The position numbers and the translations under genes are program-made. Below, one piece after another: positions 8,130 through 16,336 of a DNA stretch of 64,000 bases. Origin of the DNA: Paenibacillus_AR mesotrionivorans (GTDB lineage: Bacteria; Bacillota; Bacilli; Paenibacillales; NBRC-103111). A model generated the notes under the pieces. That model was not told the DNA's origin and made no database searches. It saw nothing but the letters and a program-made list of their open reading frames with translations. The first letter of the stretch is position 1. Each line of letters opens with the position of its first letter. The DNA lies in NCBI RefSeq assembly GCF_046098205.1, contig NZ_JBJURJ010000009.1, forward strand, positions 124,001-188,000, given 5' to 3'.

Positions 8130-9248
8130 ATGTTCGACACAGATGAAGTCTTACGCTGCGAAGGGTGCGGAGCTGCCCTGCAGGTGGAGGACCCGGGGGC
8201 CATCGGGTATATCCCGGAGGCGGCCTTGAACAAGATTCCGGTGGTTTGCCAAAGATGCTTCCGGATCAAGAACTATAATGAAATGTCCAGTGTTACACTG
8301 AATCAGGATGATTTTCTGAAGATGCTGGGCTCCATTGCCAACAAAAAGGCGCTGGTGGTCCACATTGTGGATGTATTCGACTTCGAAGGCAGTCTTATTG
8401 GCGGGCTCCAGCGTTTTATCGGGAACAATCCCGTGCTGCTGGTGGTCAACAAGATTGATTTGCTGCCCAAGGTCAGCAACTGGAACCGCATCCGCAACTG
8501 GGTGCAAAAGCAGGTCAAGGAAAACGGCCTGAAGGTGGCGGAGACTGTATTGGTCAGTGCCAGGAACAACCAGGGGTTCGACCGGGTGATTGAGTTGGTG
8601 GGACGTTTGCGTGAAGGTCGGGATGTCTATGTGGTAGGCGCCACCAATGTGGGCAAATCTACCTTTATTAACCGGCTGATTCGGGATTACAGCGATTTGG
8701 GGTCCGAGTTGACGGTATCCCAGTATCCGGGTACAACTCTGGATCTGGTGGAAATTCCTTTGGAGGATGGCAAGTCCGTTATCGATACACCGGGCATTGT
8801 ATACCGGCACAGGCTGACGGAGCTGCTGCCCAAGCAGTATTTGAAAACAGTGCTGCCGGACAAACCTCTGAAGCCGATGATTTACCAGCTGAACGAGGGA
8901 CAGACGCTGTTCTTTGGAGCATTGGCCCGGTTTGATTTTGTCGCTGGGGAACGGCAGTCCTTTACCTGTTATGTTTCTTCTGGCGTCAAAATTCACCGTA
9001 CGAAGCTGGACCGGGCGGACGAGCTGTATGCCGAGCATAAGGGCGAACTGTTGACTCCTCCCGTGCTGGAGGATGTGGAAGCCCTTCCCACCTGGGTAAA
9101 GCATAATATCCGGGCTAAAGCCGGTGCGGAGACGGAAGTGCTTATCTCCGGGCTTGGCTGGATCACAGTGAACAATAAAAACGGCGCAGATCTGGTGGTT
9201 CATGCCCCGCGGGGGGTTAAAATCGCCGTCCGCACTCCGGTTTTGTAA
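8130..9248 (+). CDS. yqeH: Ribosome-biogenesis GTPase YqeH
   Basis: This 372-residue, circularly permuted GTPase carries an N-terminal zinc finger (CEGCGAALQ and CQRCFRI). The G motifs follow in permuted order: NKIDLLPK (G4), SARNNQGF (G5), GATNVGKSTF (G1) and DTPG (G3). The C-terminal part is the RNA-binding region. YqeH is required for assembly of the small ribosomal subunit and 16S rRNA maturation. It lies 18 bases after yqeG, and aroE follows closely. All motifs are intact. Confidence 0.96.
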   Translation: MFDTDEVLRCEGCGAALQVEDPGAIGYIPEAALNKIPVVCQRCFRIKNYNEMSSVTLNQDDFLKMLGSIANKKALVVHIVDVFDFEGSLIGGLQRFIGNNPVLLVVNKIDLLPKVSNWNRIRNWVQKQVKENGLKVAETVLVSARNNQGFDRVIELVGRLREGRDVYVVGATNVGKSTFINRLIRDYSDLGSELTVSQYPGTTLDLVEIPLEDGKSVIDTPGIVYRHRLTELLPKQYLKTVLPDKPLKPMIYQLNEGQTLFFGALARFDFVAGERQSFTCYVSSGVKIHRTKLDRADELYAEHKGELLTPPVLEDVEALPTWVKHNIRAKAGAETEVLISGLGWITVNNKNGADLVVHAPRGVKIAVRTPVL

Positions 9249-9276
9249 GAATCTGCAGCTAAGAGAGGGTTGGCTC

Positions 9277-10161
9277 ATGGGAGAAGAGAGAACAGGCTGG
9301 GCAGAGGGGATTCTCAATACGAAAACAATTCTATTCGGCGTCTTCGGCGACCCGGTGGGCCATTCCAAATCCCCATTGATGCTGAACCGGGCATTCCGTG
9401 AGGCCGGCATCAACGGGTCTTACGGGGCCTTTCATATTCTGCCGGGAACGCTGCAGGCTGCGGTAGAAGGGATTCGCGCTTTGGGGTTCCGCGGGGTGAA
9501 TGTAACCATTCCCCACAAGGTAGAGGTGATGAAATATCTGGACCGAATTGATGAGGCTGCACAGGCCATCGGTGCAGTGAACACCATAGTCAATGAGAAC
9601 GGCGTGCTGACCGGCTACAATACGGACGGGATCGGATATGTCCGGTCTCTGAAGGAGGAAACCGGCGTGTCCCTGGCAGGCAAGGAGGTTTTGCTGCTCG
9701 GTGCAGGTGGGGCTGCCCGGGGGATTGTCTATGCCTTGGCAAAAGAAGGGGTGGCGAAGATTGTTATCGCCAACCGGACGAAGGAGCGCGCCCTGGAGCT
9801 GGCACGGGATATGGCTACTCATGTGGCTACAGAGGGGATCGGCATCAGTGAAATTGAAGCCTTTATGGACCGGACGCAGCTGGTGATTAATACAACCGCC
9901 GCGGGAATGCATCCCAATGTGGATGAGCTGCCAATGGACCTTGATCCCTCCCTTCTGCATCGGGAGCTTACTGTAAGTGATCTTGTCTACAATCCGCGAA
10001 TTACTGCTCTCCTGAAGCATGCGGCAAATACAGGGGCGCAGATTCACAGCGGCTTGGGCATGTTTGTTTATCAAGGGGCGTACGCCTTTGAATATTGGAC
10101 TGGTCGGCCCGCGCCTGTAGGGGCTATGCGGGCTGCAGTGGAAGAGGCTTTTGGAAGTTGA
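9277..10161 (+). CDS. aroE: Shikimate dehydrogenase (NADP+)
   Basis: The 294-residue product reduces 3-dehydroshikimate to shikimate in aromatic amino acid synthesis. The shikimate site is seen in GHSKSPLMLN and NVTIPHK, with the catalytic Lys in the second. GAVNTIV and GYNTDG follow, then the Rossmann loop GAGGAARG, the NADP-binding NRTKER, and NTTAAGMHP. ATG 9277 is chosen because the 25 in-frame codons before it overlap the end of yqeH and have no ribosome site; GAGAGGG lies just upstream of 9277. Its place between ribosome assembly genes is conserved in Bacillales, although it is metabolically unrelated to them. Confidence 0.95.
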   Translation: MGEERTGWAEGILNTKTILFGVFGDPVGHSKSPLMLNRAFREAGINGSYGAFHILPGTLQAAVEGIRALGFRGVNVTIPHKVEVMKYLDRIDEAAQAIGAVNTIVNENGVLTGYNTDGIGYVRSLKEETGVSLAGKEVLLLGAGGAARGIVYALAKEGVAKIVIANRTKERALELARDMATHVATEGIGISEIEAFMDRTQLVINTTAAGMHPNVDELPMDLDPSLLHRELTVSDLVYNPRITALLKHAANTGAQIHSGLGMFVYQGAYAFEYWTGRPAPVGAMRAAVEEAFGS

Positions 10162-10206
10162 AATAATAAACGAAATCATTTGATATGAGAATGTGGAGGA
10201 GCAAGC

Positions 10207-10500
10207 ATGCTTACAGGAAAACAAAAAAGGTATTTGCGGTCGGAAGCCCATCATTTGGACCCGATCTTTCAGGTTGGGAAGGGCGGCGTCAACGACCACA
10301 TGCTGAAAAGCATCAGTGAGGCGCTGGAGGTCCGGGAGCTTCTGAAGGTATCCATCCTCACCAACAATACGGATGACAAGCATGAGGTGGCAGAGGAGCT
10401 GGCACAAGGAACGGGAGCGGAGCTTGTTCAGCTTATCGGCAAAACCGTTATTTTGTACAAGGAATCCGCGGAAAACAAGCGCATCGTGCTTCCGCGGTAA
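10207..10500 (+). CDS. yhbY: YhbY-family RNA-binding protein (YqeI)
   Basis: This 97-residue protein is a single CRM domain. Its signatures are LTGKQKRYLRSEAHHL near the N-terminus and FQVGKGGVN, followed by a basic-acidic alternation and GKTVILYKES at the end. CRM proteins bind pre-50S ribosomal particles. GGAGGAGC lies a few bases before the ATG. The gene is in its conserved place between aroE and nadD. Confidence 0.93.
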   Translation: MLTGKQKRYLRSEAHHLDPIFQVGKGGVNDHMLKSISEALEVRELLKVSILTNNTDDKHEVAEELAQGTGAELVQLIGKTVILYKESAENKRIVLPR

Positions 10501-10518
10501 TCCGAGGGGGAATCCGGC

Positions 10519-11103
10519 ATGCGGATCGGCATTATGGGCGGCACCTTCGACCCTATCCATATGGGACACTTACTGGCGGCTGAGCTGGCCAGAGAGGCGG
10601 AGCAGCTGGATGAGGTATGGTTTATGCCCGCCTTTGTTCCACCCCACAAGCAGAATGGAGCTGTGGCGGAAGCGGAGGACAGGCTGGCCATGTCCCGGCT
10701 GGCTGTGGAGGGGAATCCCCATTTTAGGGTGACGGATATTGAAATTGCCAAGCATGATACGTCTTATACGATTGATACGGTGGAGCTGCTAACCTCGCAG
10801 TATCCGGAGGACAGCTTCTGTTTTATCATCGGTGCTGATATGGTCATGTATTTGCCTCATTGGCGGCGGATTGACGAGATTGTCCGTCTTATCCGTTTTG
10901 TGGGACTGGCAAGGCCGGGTTACACCCTGGCTTTGGAGGAGCTCCCGGAAGCGATCGCAAGCCGGGTGACGTTAGCGCCAATGCCGCTGATGGAGCTGTC
11001 TTCAACGGAAATCCGCAGGCGGCTGAGTGTCGGACAGACAGTCCGGTATATGGTGCCTGAACCAGTGCGGCTGTATATGGAGGGAAAAGGACTTTATGCC
11101 TAA
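10519..11103 (+). CDS. nadD: Nicotinate-nucleotide adenylyltransferase
   Basis: The 194-residue enzyme joins nicotinate mononucleotide and ATP to give deamido-NAD. The nucleotidyltransferase start GIMGGTFDPIHMGHL contains the GxFDPxHxGH signature. FIIGADMVMYLPHW and LSSTEIRRRL, the ISSTxIR-like ATP-binding motif, complete the fold. It overlaps the next gene, yqeK, by eight bases, indicating translational coupling. The length is normal for the family. Confidence 0.96.
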   Translation: MRIGIMGGTFDPIHMGHLLAAELAREAEQLDEVWFMPAFVPPHKQNGAVAEAEDRLAMSRLAVEGNPHFRVTDIEIAKHDTSYTIDTVELLTSQYPEDSFCFIIGADMVMYLPHWRRIDEIVRLIRFVGLARPGYTLALEELPEAIASRVTLAPMPLMELSSTEIRRRLSVGQTVRYMVPEPVRLYMEGKGLYA

Positions 11104-11653
11104 CGATCAACTGATGGAACAGGTCAAAAGCCAAATGCCCGCCAAACGGTGGTCCCATACCTTGGGTGTCATGGAGTCCGCTTGTATATTGGCTGAGCGT
11201 TTTGGCGCCGACCGGGAAAAAGCGGAGCTGGCGGCATTGCTGCATGACTATTGCAAATATTGGCCGGTGAACAAGCAGAAGCAGGCTTTGCTGGATCATG
11301 ATGCAGCGGGAGATTTGCTGGATTACGAAGCTGCATTGTGGCATGGACCGGCAGCCGCGGTTGTACTTCCTGCGGAGACAGGAGTTACGGATGCGGAGGT
11401 ACTGGACGCCGTGCGGTGGCATACCTCCGGCCGGGAGCAGATGACCCTTTTGGACAAGATCGTCTGTTTGGCGGATTATATCGAACCTAACCGGGATTTT
11501 CCCGGTGTGAATAAGATCCGGCAATTGGCTGAACATAGTCTTGAGAAGGCGCTGGTGGCCGGGTTCGATTCTACGATTTCATTTTTACTGGAGAAGGGGC
11601 AGCCGATCTATCCGTTGACGGTTTTGTCCCGCAATGCCTTATTGCATGATTGA
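11096..11653 (+). CDS. yqeK: HD-domain diadenosine tetraphosphatase YqeK
   Basis: This protein has 185 residues from ATG 11096, inside the end of nadD. A longer in-frame extension to 11027 reads backwards into nadD and has no ribosome site. The HD motifs are RWSHTLGVMESA, ALLHDYCKYWP and the later histidines in LWHGPAAA and AVRWHTSGR. YqeK proteins hydrolyse Ap4A symmetrically to two ADP and so remove a stress-linked nucleotide made by aminoacyl-tRNA synthetases. Pairing with nadD is the rule in Firmicutes. Confidence 0.93.
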   Translation: MPNDQLMEQVKSQMPAKRWSHTLGVMESACILAERFGADREKAELAALLHDYCKYWPVNKQKQALLDHDAAGDLLDYEAALWHGPAAAVVLPAETGVTDAEVLDAVRWHTSGREQMTLLDKIVCLADYIEPNRDFPGVNKIRQLAEHSLEKALVAGFDSTISFLLEKGQPIYPLTVLSRNALLHD

Positions 11654-11677
11654 TAAACACAGGGGAGGAATAAATGA

Positions 11678-12025
11678 ATGAGTTTACAGCCGGAAGCCGT
11701 GATGTCCTTGGTAATGGATGCTGCGGAGGATAAAAAAGCGATGAATCTGGTTGCGTTGAATCTGGAGGGGCTGTCGATGGTGACGGATTATTTCGTAATC
11801 TGCCACGGCAATTCGGAAACCCAGGTTCAAGCCATTGCCACCGAAATCCGCAAACGGGCCGATGAGAAGGGTGTTACGGTTCGGGGGATCGAAGGTGTGA
11901 ATACAGCCAGATGGGTGCTCGTGGATCTGGGTGATGTAGTGGCCCATGTTTTCCATAGGGAGGACCGTGAATATTACAATATCGAACGTCTGTGGTCCGA
12001 CGCGAAAGTGGTTGAGCGGGTATGA
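11678..12025 (+). CDS. rsfS: Ribosome silencing factor RsfS
   Basis: The 115-residue product has the RsfS core: MVTDYFVICHGNSETQVQAI, RGIEGVNTARWVLVDLGDVV and VFHREDREYYNIERLW. RsfS binds ribosomal protein L14 and stops subunit joining during starvation. The ribosome site GGGGAGGAA precedes ATG 11678. Its stop overlaps the cvfB start in an ATGA junction. Confidence 0.95.
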   Translation: MSLQPEAVMSLVMDAAEDKKAMNLVALNLEGLSMVTDYFVICHGNSETQVQAIATEIRKRADEKGVTVRGIEGVNTARWVLVDLGDVVAHVFHREDREYYNIERLWSDAKVVERV

Positions 12026-12930
12026 CCGTGAACTTTCAGGCCGGAACGGCGGTTACGCTTCAAGTGGCCAGGGAAAAGGCGCCTTACGGTTATTTTCTGA
12101 CAGACGGCAGCCAAGATGTGCTGCTCCATTATACGGAGGTTGTCGGCACCATCAAGCAGGGAGAGCAGCTTGAGGTGTATCTGTTCCACGATACGGAGGA
12201 CCGGCTGGCGGCAACCATGCGCCGGCCCCGGCTGCTGCTGGGGGAAATGGGTCTACTGGAAGTAACTGATATCCATCCCCGTTTCGGCTGCTTCCTGGAC
12301 ATCGGTATTGGCCGCAACCTGCTGCTGCCGTTCCGGGAGCTGCCTGATCTTCAAGAGCTGCGTCCCCAGGTAGGGGACAAACTCTACGTGGTGCTGGACC
12401 ATGATAAGCAGGGCCGGATGCTGGGCCGCATGGCCGGAGAGCGGGAGTTCGCGGAGCTGGTGTTCCGTGCACCCGAGTCCTGGATGAACCAGTGGATGGA
12501 CGCCCGGGTGTACAAGCCCTTGCAGGACGGAACCTTCGTTATTGTGGAGGGTGGTGTGCTGGGTTTCGGAGCCTTTGGCATGATCCATGCTTCTGAGCGT
12601 CCGCGGCTTTTGCGGGTTGGCGAGGAGGTAAAGGTCCGGGTGACCCACGTCCGCGAGGACGGGCGGGTGAATCTGTCGATGAAGCAGTTGAAGCAAATCG
12701 GCCGAGATGAGGATTCGGAGCGGATTATGGATATGCTCCGGCAGCGGGAAGGCGGCGGTATGCCCTATTCGGACCAGACGCCGGCGGATATTATTGCCAA
12801 GCGCTTCGGCATCAGCAAAGCGGCCTTCAAACGGGCCTTGGGCAAGCTGATGAAGGAAGGGCTGGTTTACCAGAAGGAAAACTGGACCTACTTGAAGCAG
12901 GAAGCCGAGAAAGGTCCTGACGAGGCATGA
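12022..12930 (+). CDS. cvfB: S1-domain RNA-binding protein CvfB/YitL-like
   Basis: The protein has 302 residues. Tandem S1-like modules start at VTLQVAREKAPYGYFLTDG and MGLLEVTDIHPRFGCFLDIG. A more typical S1 domain (GFGAFGMIHASE to DGRVNLSMKQ) follows, and a winged-helix end carries FGISKAAFKRALGKLMKEG. CvfB homologues bind RNA and affect virulence and stress genes in staphylococci. ATGA overlaps at both ends couple it to rsfS and yqeM. In B. subtilis the homologue yitL lies elsewhere, so its presence in this operon is a lineage-specific arrangement. Confidence 0.9.
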   Translation: MTVNFQAGTAVTLQVAREKAPYGYFLTDGSQDVLLHYTEVVGTIKQGEQLEVYLFHDTEDRLAATMRRPRLLLGEMGLLEVTDIHPRFGCFLDIGIGRNLLLPFRELPDLQELRPQVGDKLYVVLDHDKQGRMLGRMAGEREFAELVFRAPESWMNQWMDARVYKPLQDGTFVIVEGGVLGFGAFGMIHASERPRLLRVGEEVKVRVTHVREDGRVNLSMKQLKQIGRDEDSERIMDMLRQREGGGMPYSDQTPADIIAKRFGISKAAFKRALGKLMKEGLVYQKENWTYLKQEAEKGPDEA

Positions 12931-13727
12931 GCTACGGCAAATTTGCGTTTGTTTATGACCGGCTGATGGAGGATATGCCCTACGGGGATTGGATCGCCTT
13001 TGCCCTGGAGGCCTTCAGCCGGAATGGAATGACGGAGCCCGGAGGAGCCGGGAGCAATGGGGCAAGCCCGGTTGTAGTGGATTTGGGCTGCGGAACAGGC
13101 AGCATCGCCATTCCCTTGGCTCTGCAGGGCTGCCGGGTTTACGGCATCGATCTGTCGGAGGAGATGCTCTCCATTGCCGAGGACAAAAGCCGGGAGCTGC
13201 TGTCCGGTCCCCGTGGTTCCGTGCCTGGGCCGGTTTGGCTGGCTCAGGATATGCGGGAGTGGGAGCTGGACGAAAAGGCGGATGCGGTGGTTTCCTTTTG
13301 CGACTGCCTGAATTACTTGACGGAGGAAGAGGATGTAGCTGCTGTGTTCAGCCGGACATTCGCCGGGTTGAAGCCGGGCGGAGTGTTTCTGTTCGATGTG
13401 CACACAGAAAAAACATTGCTGGATTACGCAGAGAATCAGCCTTTTGTGTATAACGAAGAGGATCTGTCGTATATCTGGGAGTGTGAGCTGGATGAGGAGC
13501 TTCGGCTGATCCGGCATGATCTGGCGTTTTTTGTGAAGGAGCCGCAAGGCTGTCTTTACAGCCGCTTTGACGAGACGCATGAGCAGCGGGCTTACCCGCT
13601 TAAGCTGCTCCGCAGCCAGTTGGCTGCTGCCGGATTTGCCGATATCCGGGTATGCGCCGATTTCTCGTGGCAGGAAGCGGACGAATCGGCCACGCGGGCG
13701 TTTTTTGTTGCAGTGAAGCCGGTTTAA
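12927..13727 (+). CDS. yqeM: YqeM-family SAM-dependent methyltransferase
   Basis: This class I methyltransferase has 266 residues. The SAM-binding motif I is VVDLGCGTGSIAIPLA, followed by the acidic loop GIDLSEEMLSIAEDK, LAQDMREWEL and the motif IV-like VVSFCDCLNYL. The N-terminal YGKFAFVYDRLMEDMPY is characteristic of the YqeM group. The substrate is not established. It ends the yqeG operon, overlapping cvfB by four bases and followed by a terminator. Confidence 0.92.
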   Translation: MSYGKFAFVYDRLMEDMPYGDWIAFALEAFSRNGMTEPGGAGSNGASPVVVDLGCGTGSIAIPLALQGCRVYGIDLSEEMLSIAEDKSRELLSGPRGSVPGPVWLAQDMREWELDEKADAVVSFCDCLNYLTEEEDVAAVFSRTFAGLKPGGVFLFDVHTEKTLLDYAENQPFVYNEEDLSYIWECELDEELRLIRHDLAFFVKEPQGCLYSRFDETHEQRAYPLKLLRSQLAAAGFADIRVCADFSWQEADESATRAFFVAVKPV

Positions 13728-13738
13728 TGAAACCTGAT

Positions 13739-13811
13739 AAAGCCGCCTCTGTTGCGGCACTGACCCTCTTTTTTTCGTCAGGGGGAGTGCTGTGCAGGGG
13801 CGGCTTTTTTG
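13739..13811 (+). terminator. Terminator of the yqeG-yqeM operon
   Basis: AAAGCCGCCTCTG near 13739-13751 pairs with CAGGGGCGGCTTT near 13795-13807, running into T residues. The loop holds a second inverted pair (GCACT..CCCT / AGGG..AGTGC), so the structure is long and branched. Confidence 0.75.
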
Positions 13812-13836
13812 TGCGGGTAAAAGATGTGGGTGTGGG

Positions 13837-14724
13837 TTAAGCCTGGTCTGCCTGGTCCGGGAAAGCAGCGGCGAAATAACGGCCCCAGTGGGGGCGGCTG
13901 CCGTCGGCATCGGTAAAATCGTATTCCTCCGACAGCTCCCAGGTGCTTAAGGAGCGGCCGTTTTTCCGGGCAACCTGGGGATCGGAGGCTAACGCGGCCA
14001 CTGCCCTGCCGATATACGCCGGAGTTTCCGAGGCGATAAAATGAGGGTCCTGGGCGGCCGCATCCCGCCAGTTGGCTTCCGTGACGCCAAAATGGTCCAG
14101 CATGGCCTCGGAGCGCAGGAAGCCCGGGGTAAGGGAGAGTGCTGTTACTCCGTAGGGCTTCAGCTCTTCCGCCAGCCCTTCGGCAATGTGGACGCCGGAA
14201 ATTTTGGCCAGGCTGTAAAAGAGGCTGCCCCGGAATTTGTAGCCTACGCCATCTGTAATTTCGATCAGCAGCCCGCTGCCTGCTGCAGCCAACAAAGGGG
14301 CGCCGTAATAGGCGGATATCAGGTGTGCGGAAACGGCTTGCTTCTGCATTTGGAGCCCATGAGTCAGGCTTTGCTCCCAGAAGGGTCTGCTCCATTCCAT
14401 CAGCATATCACCGCCCCAAATATCATTGATAAGGATATCCAGCCGCCCGAACTGCTCCTGCTTCACCCTGGCGAACAAGGCTTGCGTTTCCTCAGGCACT
14501 GTAAGGTCGACCCGCACCGGAATGCCAAGCCCGCCCCGGGCGGTAACCCCCTCCGCCGTTTCCTCAATGGTCTCCGGCCGCTGCATGGGGGATGGATTCC
14601 CTCTGGTGCTTCTGCCTGCCACATATACGGTGGCTCCTTGCTCCCCTAACGCCAAGGCGATGGCGCGTCCTGCGCCGCGGGTGCCTCCGGCTACTACTGC
14701 AATTTTTCCCTCTAATGTGCCCAT
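13837..14724 (-). CDS. SDR-family oxidoreductase
   Basis: This 295-residue short-chain dehydrogenase resembles the DHRS1-like branch. The nucleotide loop is GGTRGAGRAIA (about residues 13-23), a variant of TGxxxGxG. GRSTRG follows the second strand, suggesting NADP preference. The active site YSLAK provides the YxxxK pair, and the later LTPGFLRSEAM is typical. It is read away from a WYL regulator gene, with an imperfect palindrome between the starts, so that regulator probably controls it. The substrate cannot be told from the sequence. Confidence 0.88.
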   Translation of the reverse strand: MGTLEGKIAVVAGGTRGAGRAIALALGEQGATVYVAGRSTRGNPSPMQRPETIEETAEGVTARGGLGIPVRVDLTVPEETQALFARVKQEQFGRLDILINDIWGGDMLMEWSRPFWEQSLTHGLQMQKQAVSAHLISAYYGAPLLAAAGSGLLIEITDGVGYKFRGSLFYSLAKISGVHIAEGLAEELKPYGVTALSLTPGFLRSEAMLDHFGVTEANWRDAAAQDPHFIASETPAYIGRAVAALASDPQVARKNGRSLSTWELSEEYDFTDADGSRPHWGRYFAAAFPDQADQA

Positions 14725-14768
14725 TCGGATCCAATCCTTTCCTTTGTTGGTACCTTCGAAGTTTATGC

Positions 14769-14810
14769 TACCACACCAATTAAGACATCCTTTGTCATAT
14801 TAATGTGGTA
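14769..14810. promoter_or_regulatory. Palindromic operator candidate between SDR and WYL genes
   Basis: TACCACA (14769-14775) and TGTGGTA (14804-14810) form perfect outer arms. GACA (14784-14787) and TGTC (14793-14796) form inner arms about the same centre, with TTAA on both sides. The site lies between two divergent genes, one of which encodes a DNA-binding regulator. Confidence 0.5.
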
Positions 14811-14852
14811 TCCTTAAAGGAAATCATGTGCGGATGGCGGGAGGTTCATTCT

Positions 14853-15887
14853 ATGCGGGCAGACCGGTTGATTCAGCTGCTGGTGCTTCTCCAGCAATCA
14901 GGGAAATGGACGGCCAAGGAGCTGGCAGTCAAACTGGAGGTTTCCGAGCGTACGGTGCAGCGGGATATGGAGGCTTTGTCGATGGCAGGCTTTCCTGTAT
15001 TGGCGGACCGTGGCGCCAACGGCGGATGGTACCTGCAGGAGGGCTACAGAAGTCTCTTAACGGGGATGAGCCGCAGCGACATTGAGGTGCTGCTTATGCC
15101 GGAGCTTGCGGCAAGAGGGGGAGACTCCCGGTGGGGGGAGGCGTTCCGGCGGGTATCCCAAAAGCTGCTGATGGCGCTGCCGCAAGGCTGGAGGGAGCAG
15201 GCGGAGCTGGTCAGGCGCCGGATTCTGGTAGACGGCGCAGGCTGGTATGCCCGGACCCCCGATGCCCAGGAAGCCGTGCTTGCCGTTCTGCAGGATGCTT
15301 TGTGGGCCGGCAAAAAGACATCGTTCCGCTATGGAGCCACTGGCGGTGGGGAAGAGATGGCGGACCGGATCGTCAGCCCCTGCGGCCTGGTGGTTAAAGG
15401 CACCGTCTGGTACCTGGTAGCCGCACCGGAGCAGGCTGGGGATGATAGGGGCAGCGAGGGCGTTGGCGGTGAAGGTCAGGGCGGCCCTGTGGCTGCAGAG
15501 TCACTGCGCACATACCGGGTGTCCCGCATCCGGGAGGTTCGTATGACGGAGCGGGCCGCGGCGGAGATTCCGCCGGATTTTAACCTGGCCGCCTATTGGG
15601 AGGCCTCCCTGGTGCGGTTCCGGGAGCAGCTTCCGGTATATCCCGCCGTTGTGGAGGGGGAGCCGGAGGGCATCCGGCAGCTTGGGGAAACCCGCTATGT
15701 CCGGCTTCTGCGGACGGAGGCTGCTGAGGGCGGGCGGCTCCTGGCGCAGGTGGAGTTCAACACAATGGAATCTGCCGCCTCCATTGTGTTGGGCCTGCAA
15801 GGGGCGGTGAGGGCGGTGGAGCCGGCGGAGCTTGTGCGGGACATCGCCGTCAAGGCTGCGAGGCTGGCAGAGCTGCACGGGGGGTGA
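14853..15887 (+). CDS. WYL-domain transcriptional regulator (YafY-like)
   Basis: The 344-residue protein is counted from ATG 14853, after GGGAGG; an upstream ATG at 14805 lies inside the putative operator. A DeoR-type helix-turn-helix fills the N-terminus (LIQLLVLLQQSGKWTAKELA, VSERTVQRDMEAL, then GANGGWYLQEG). A WYL domain follows, with the signature as VKGTVWYLVAA, and a C-terminal WCX-like extension ends the protein. A glycine-rich insertion follows WYL (near residues 190-210). Such regulators often bind a ligand through the WYL domain. The divergent SDR gene is the likely target. Confidence 0.9.
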   Translation: MRADRLIQLLVLLQQSGKWTAKELAVKLEVSERTVQRDMEALSMAGFPVLADRGANGGWYLQEGYRSLLTGMSRSDIEVLLMPELAARGGDSRWGEAFRRVSQKLLMALPQGWREQAELVRRRILVDGAGWYARTPDAQEAVLAVLQDALWAGKKTSFRYGATGGGEEMADRIVSPCGLVVKGTVWYLVAAPEQAGDDRGSEGVGGEGQGGPVAAESLRTYRVSRIREVRMTERAAAEIPPDFNLAAYWEASLVRFREQLPVYPAVVEGEPEGIRQLGETRYVRLLRTEAAEGGRLLAQVEFNTMESAASIVLGLQGAVRAVEPAELVRDIAVKAARLAELHGG

Positions 15888-15902
15888 CGTGCGCCCTGCT
15901 TC

Positions 15903-15932
15903 TTGACAATGATGGTCCAACAATCATATAAT
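15903..15932 (+). promoter_or_regulatory. Promoter of leuS
   Basis: A perfect TTGACA (15903-15908) and perfect TATAAT (15927-15932) are separated by 18 bp. They lie just after the WYL gene and before the T-box leader. Confidence 0.85.
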
Positions 15933-15972
15933 TTCACCATATATGCACAATTTGCTGAAAAAAAGGCTTGGA

Positions 15973-16276
15973 AAAGGAATAGTAGCGTACGGGGAGACAT
16001 TACAGAGAGCCGGAAGCGGTGGAATCCGGCATGTCGCGCCTCTGGCGAACTCGCCTTGGAGCCTGGAGGATGAGGGGAACGGCTAACGACAGATTGTTTG
16101 TTGTCCGGCGCCTTAAGTCCGACCGAAGTAAGCCCGCGTTAAGGGCTGATGAAGTGGGTGGGCAAGGGTTTGCGGCGGATAAGCCGACAGCCGGGCCCAT
16201 CAAGCAGGGTGGTACCGCGGGAAGCCGATGCTCTCGTCCCTAGCAGGTTTTTTATGCTGGAGGCGGGGGCTTTTTT
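15973..16276 (+). ncRNA. T-box riboswitch (leucyl-tRNA type)
   Basis: The T-box core AGGGTGGTACCGCG is exact at 16206-16219. Stem I begins near 15973 with the conserved AGAGAGC-like segment around 16001-16011. The probable specifier loop GAACTCGCC at 16047-16055 presents CTC (16050-16052), a leucine codon, consistent with the downstream leuS. The terminator that competes with the antiterminator spans about 16229-16276 and ends in six T. Uncharged leucine tRNA would stabilise the antiterminator and let leuS be read. Confidence 0.92.
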
Positions 16277-16336
16277 GCGCAAGAATGGTTGAAAACAAGG
16301 ATTGTCCACGGAATGAAAAGCGGGAGGAAGTTGGCT

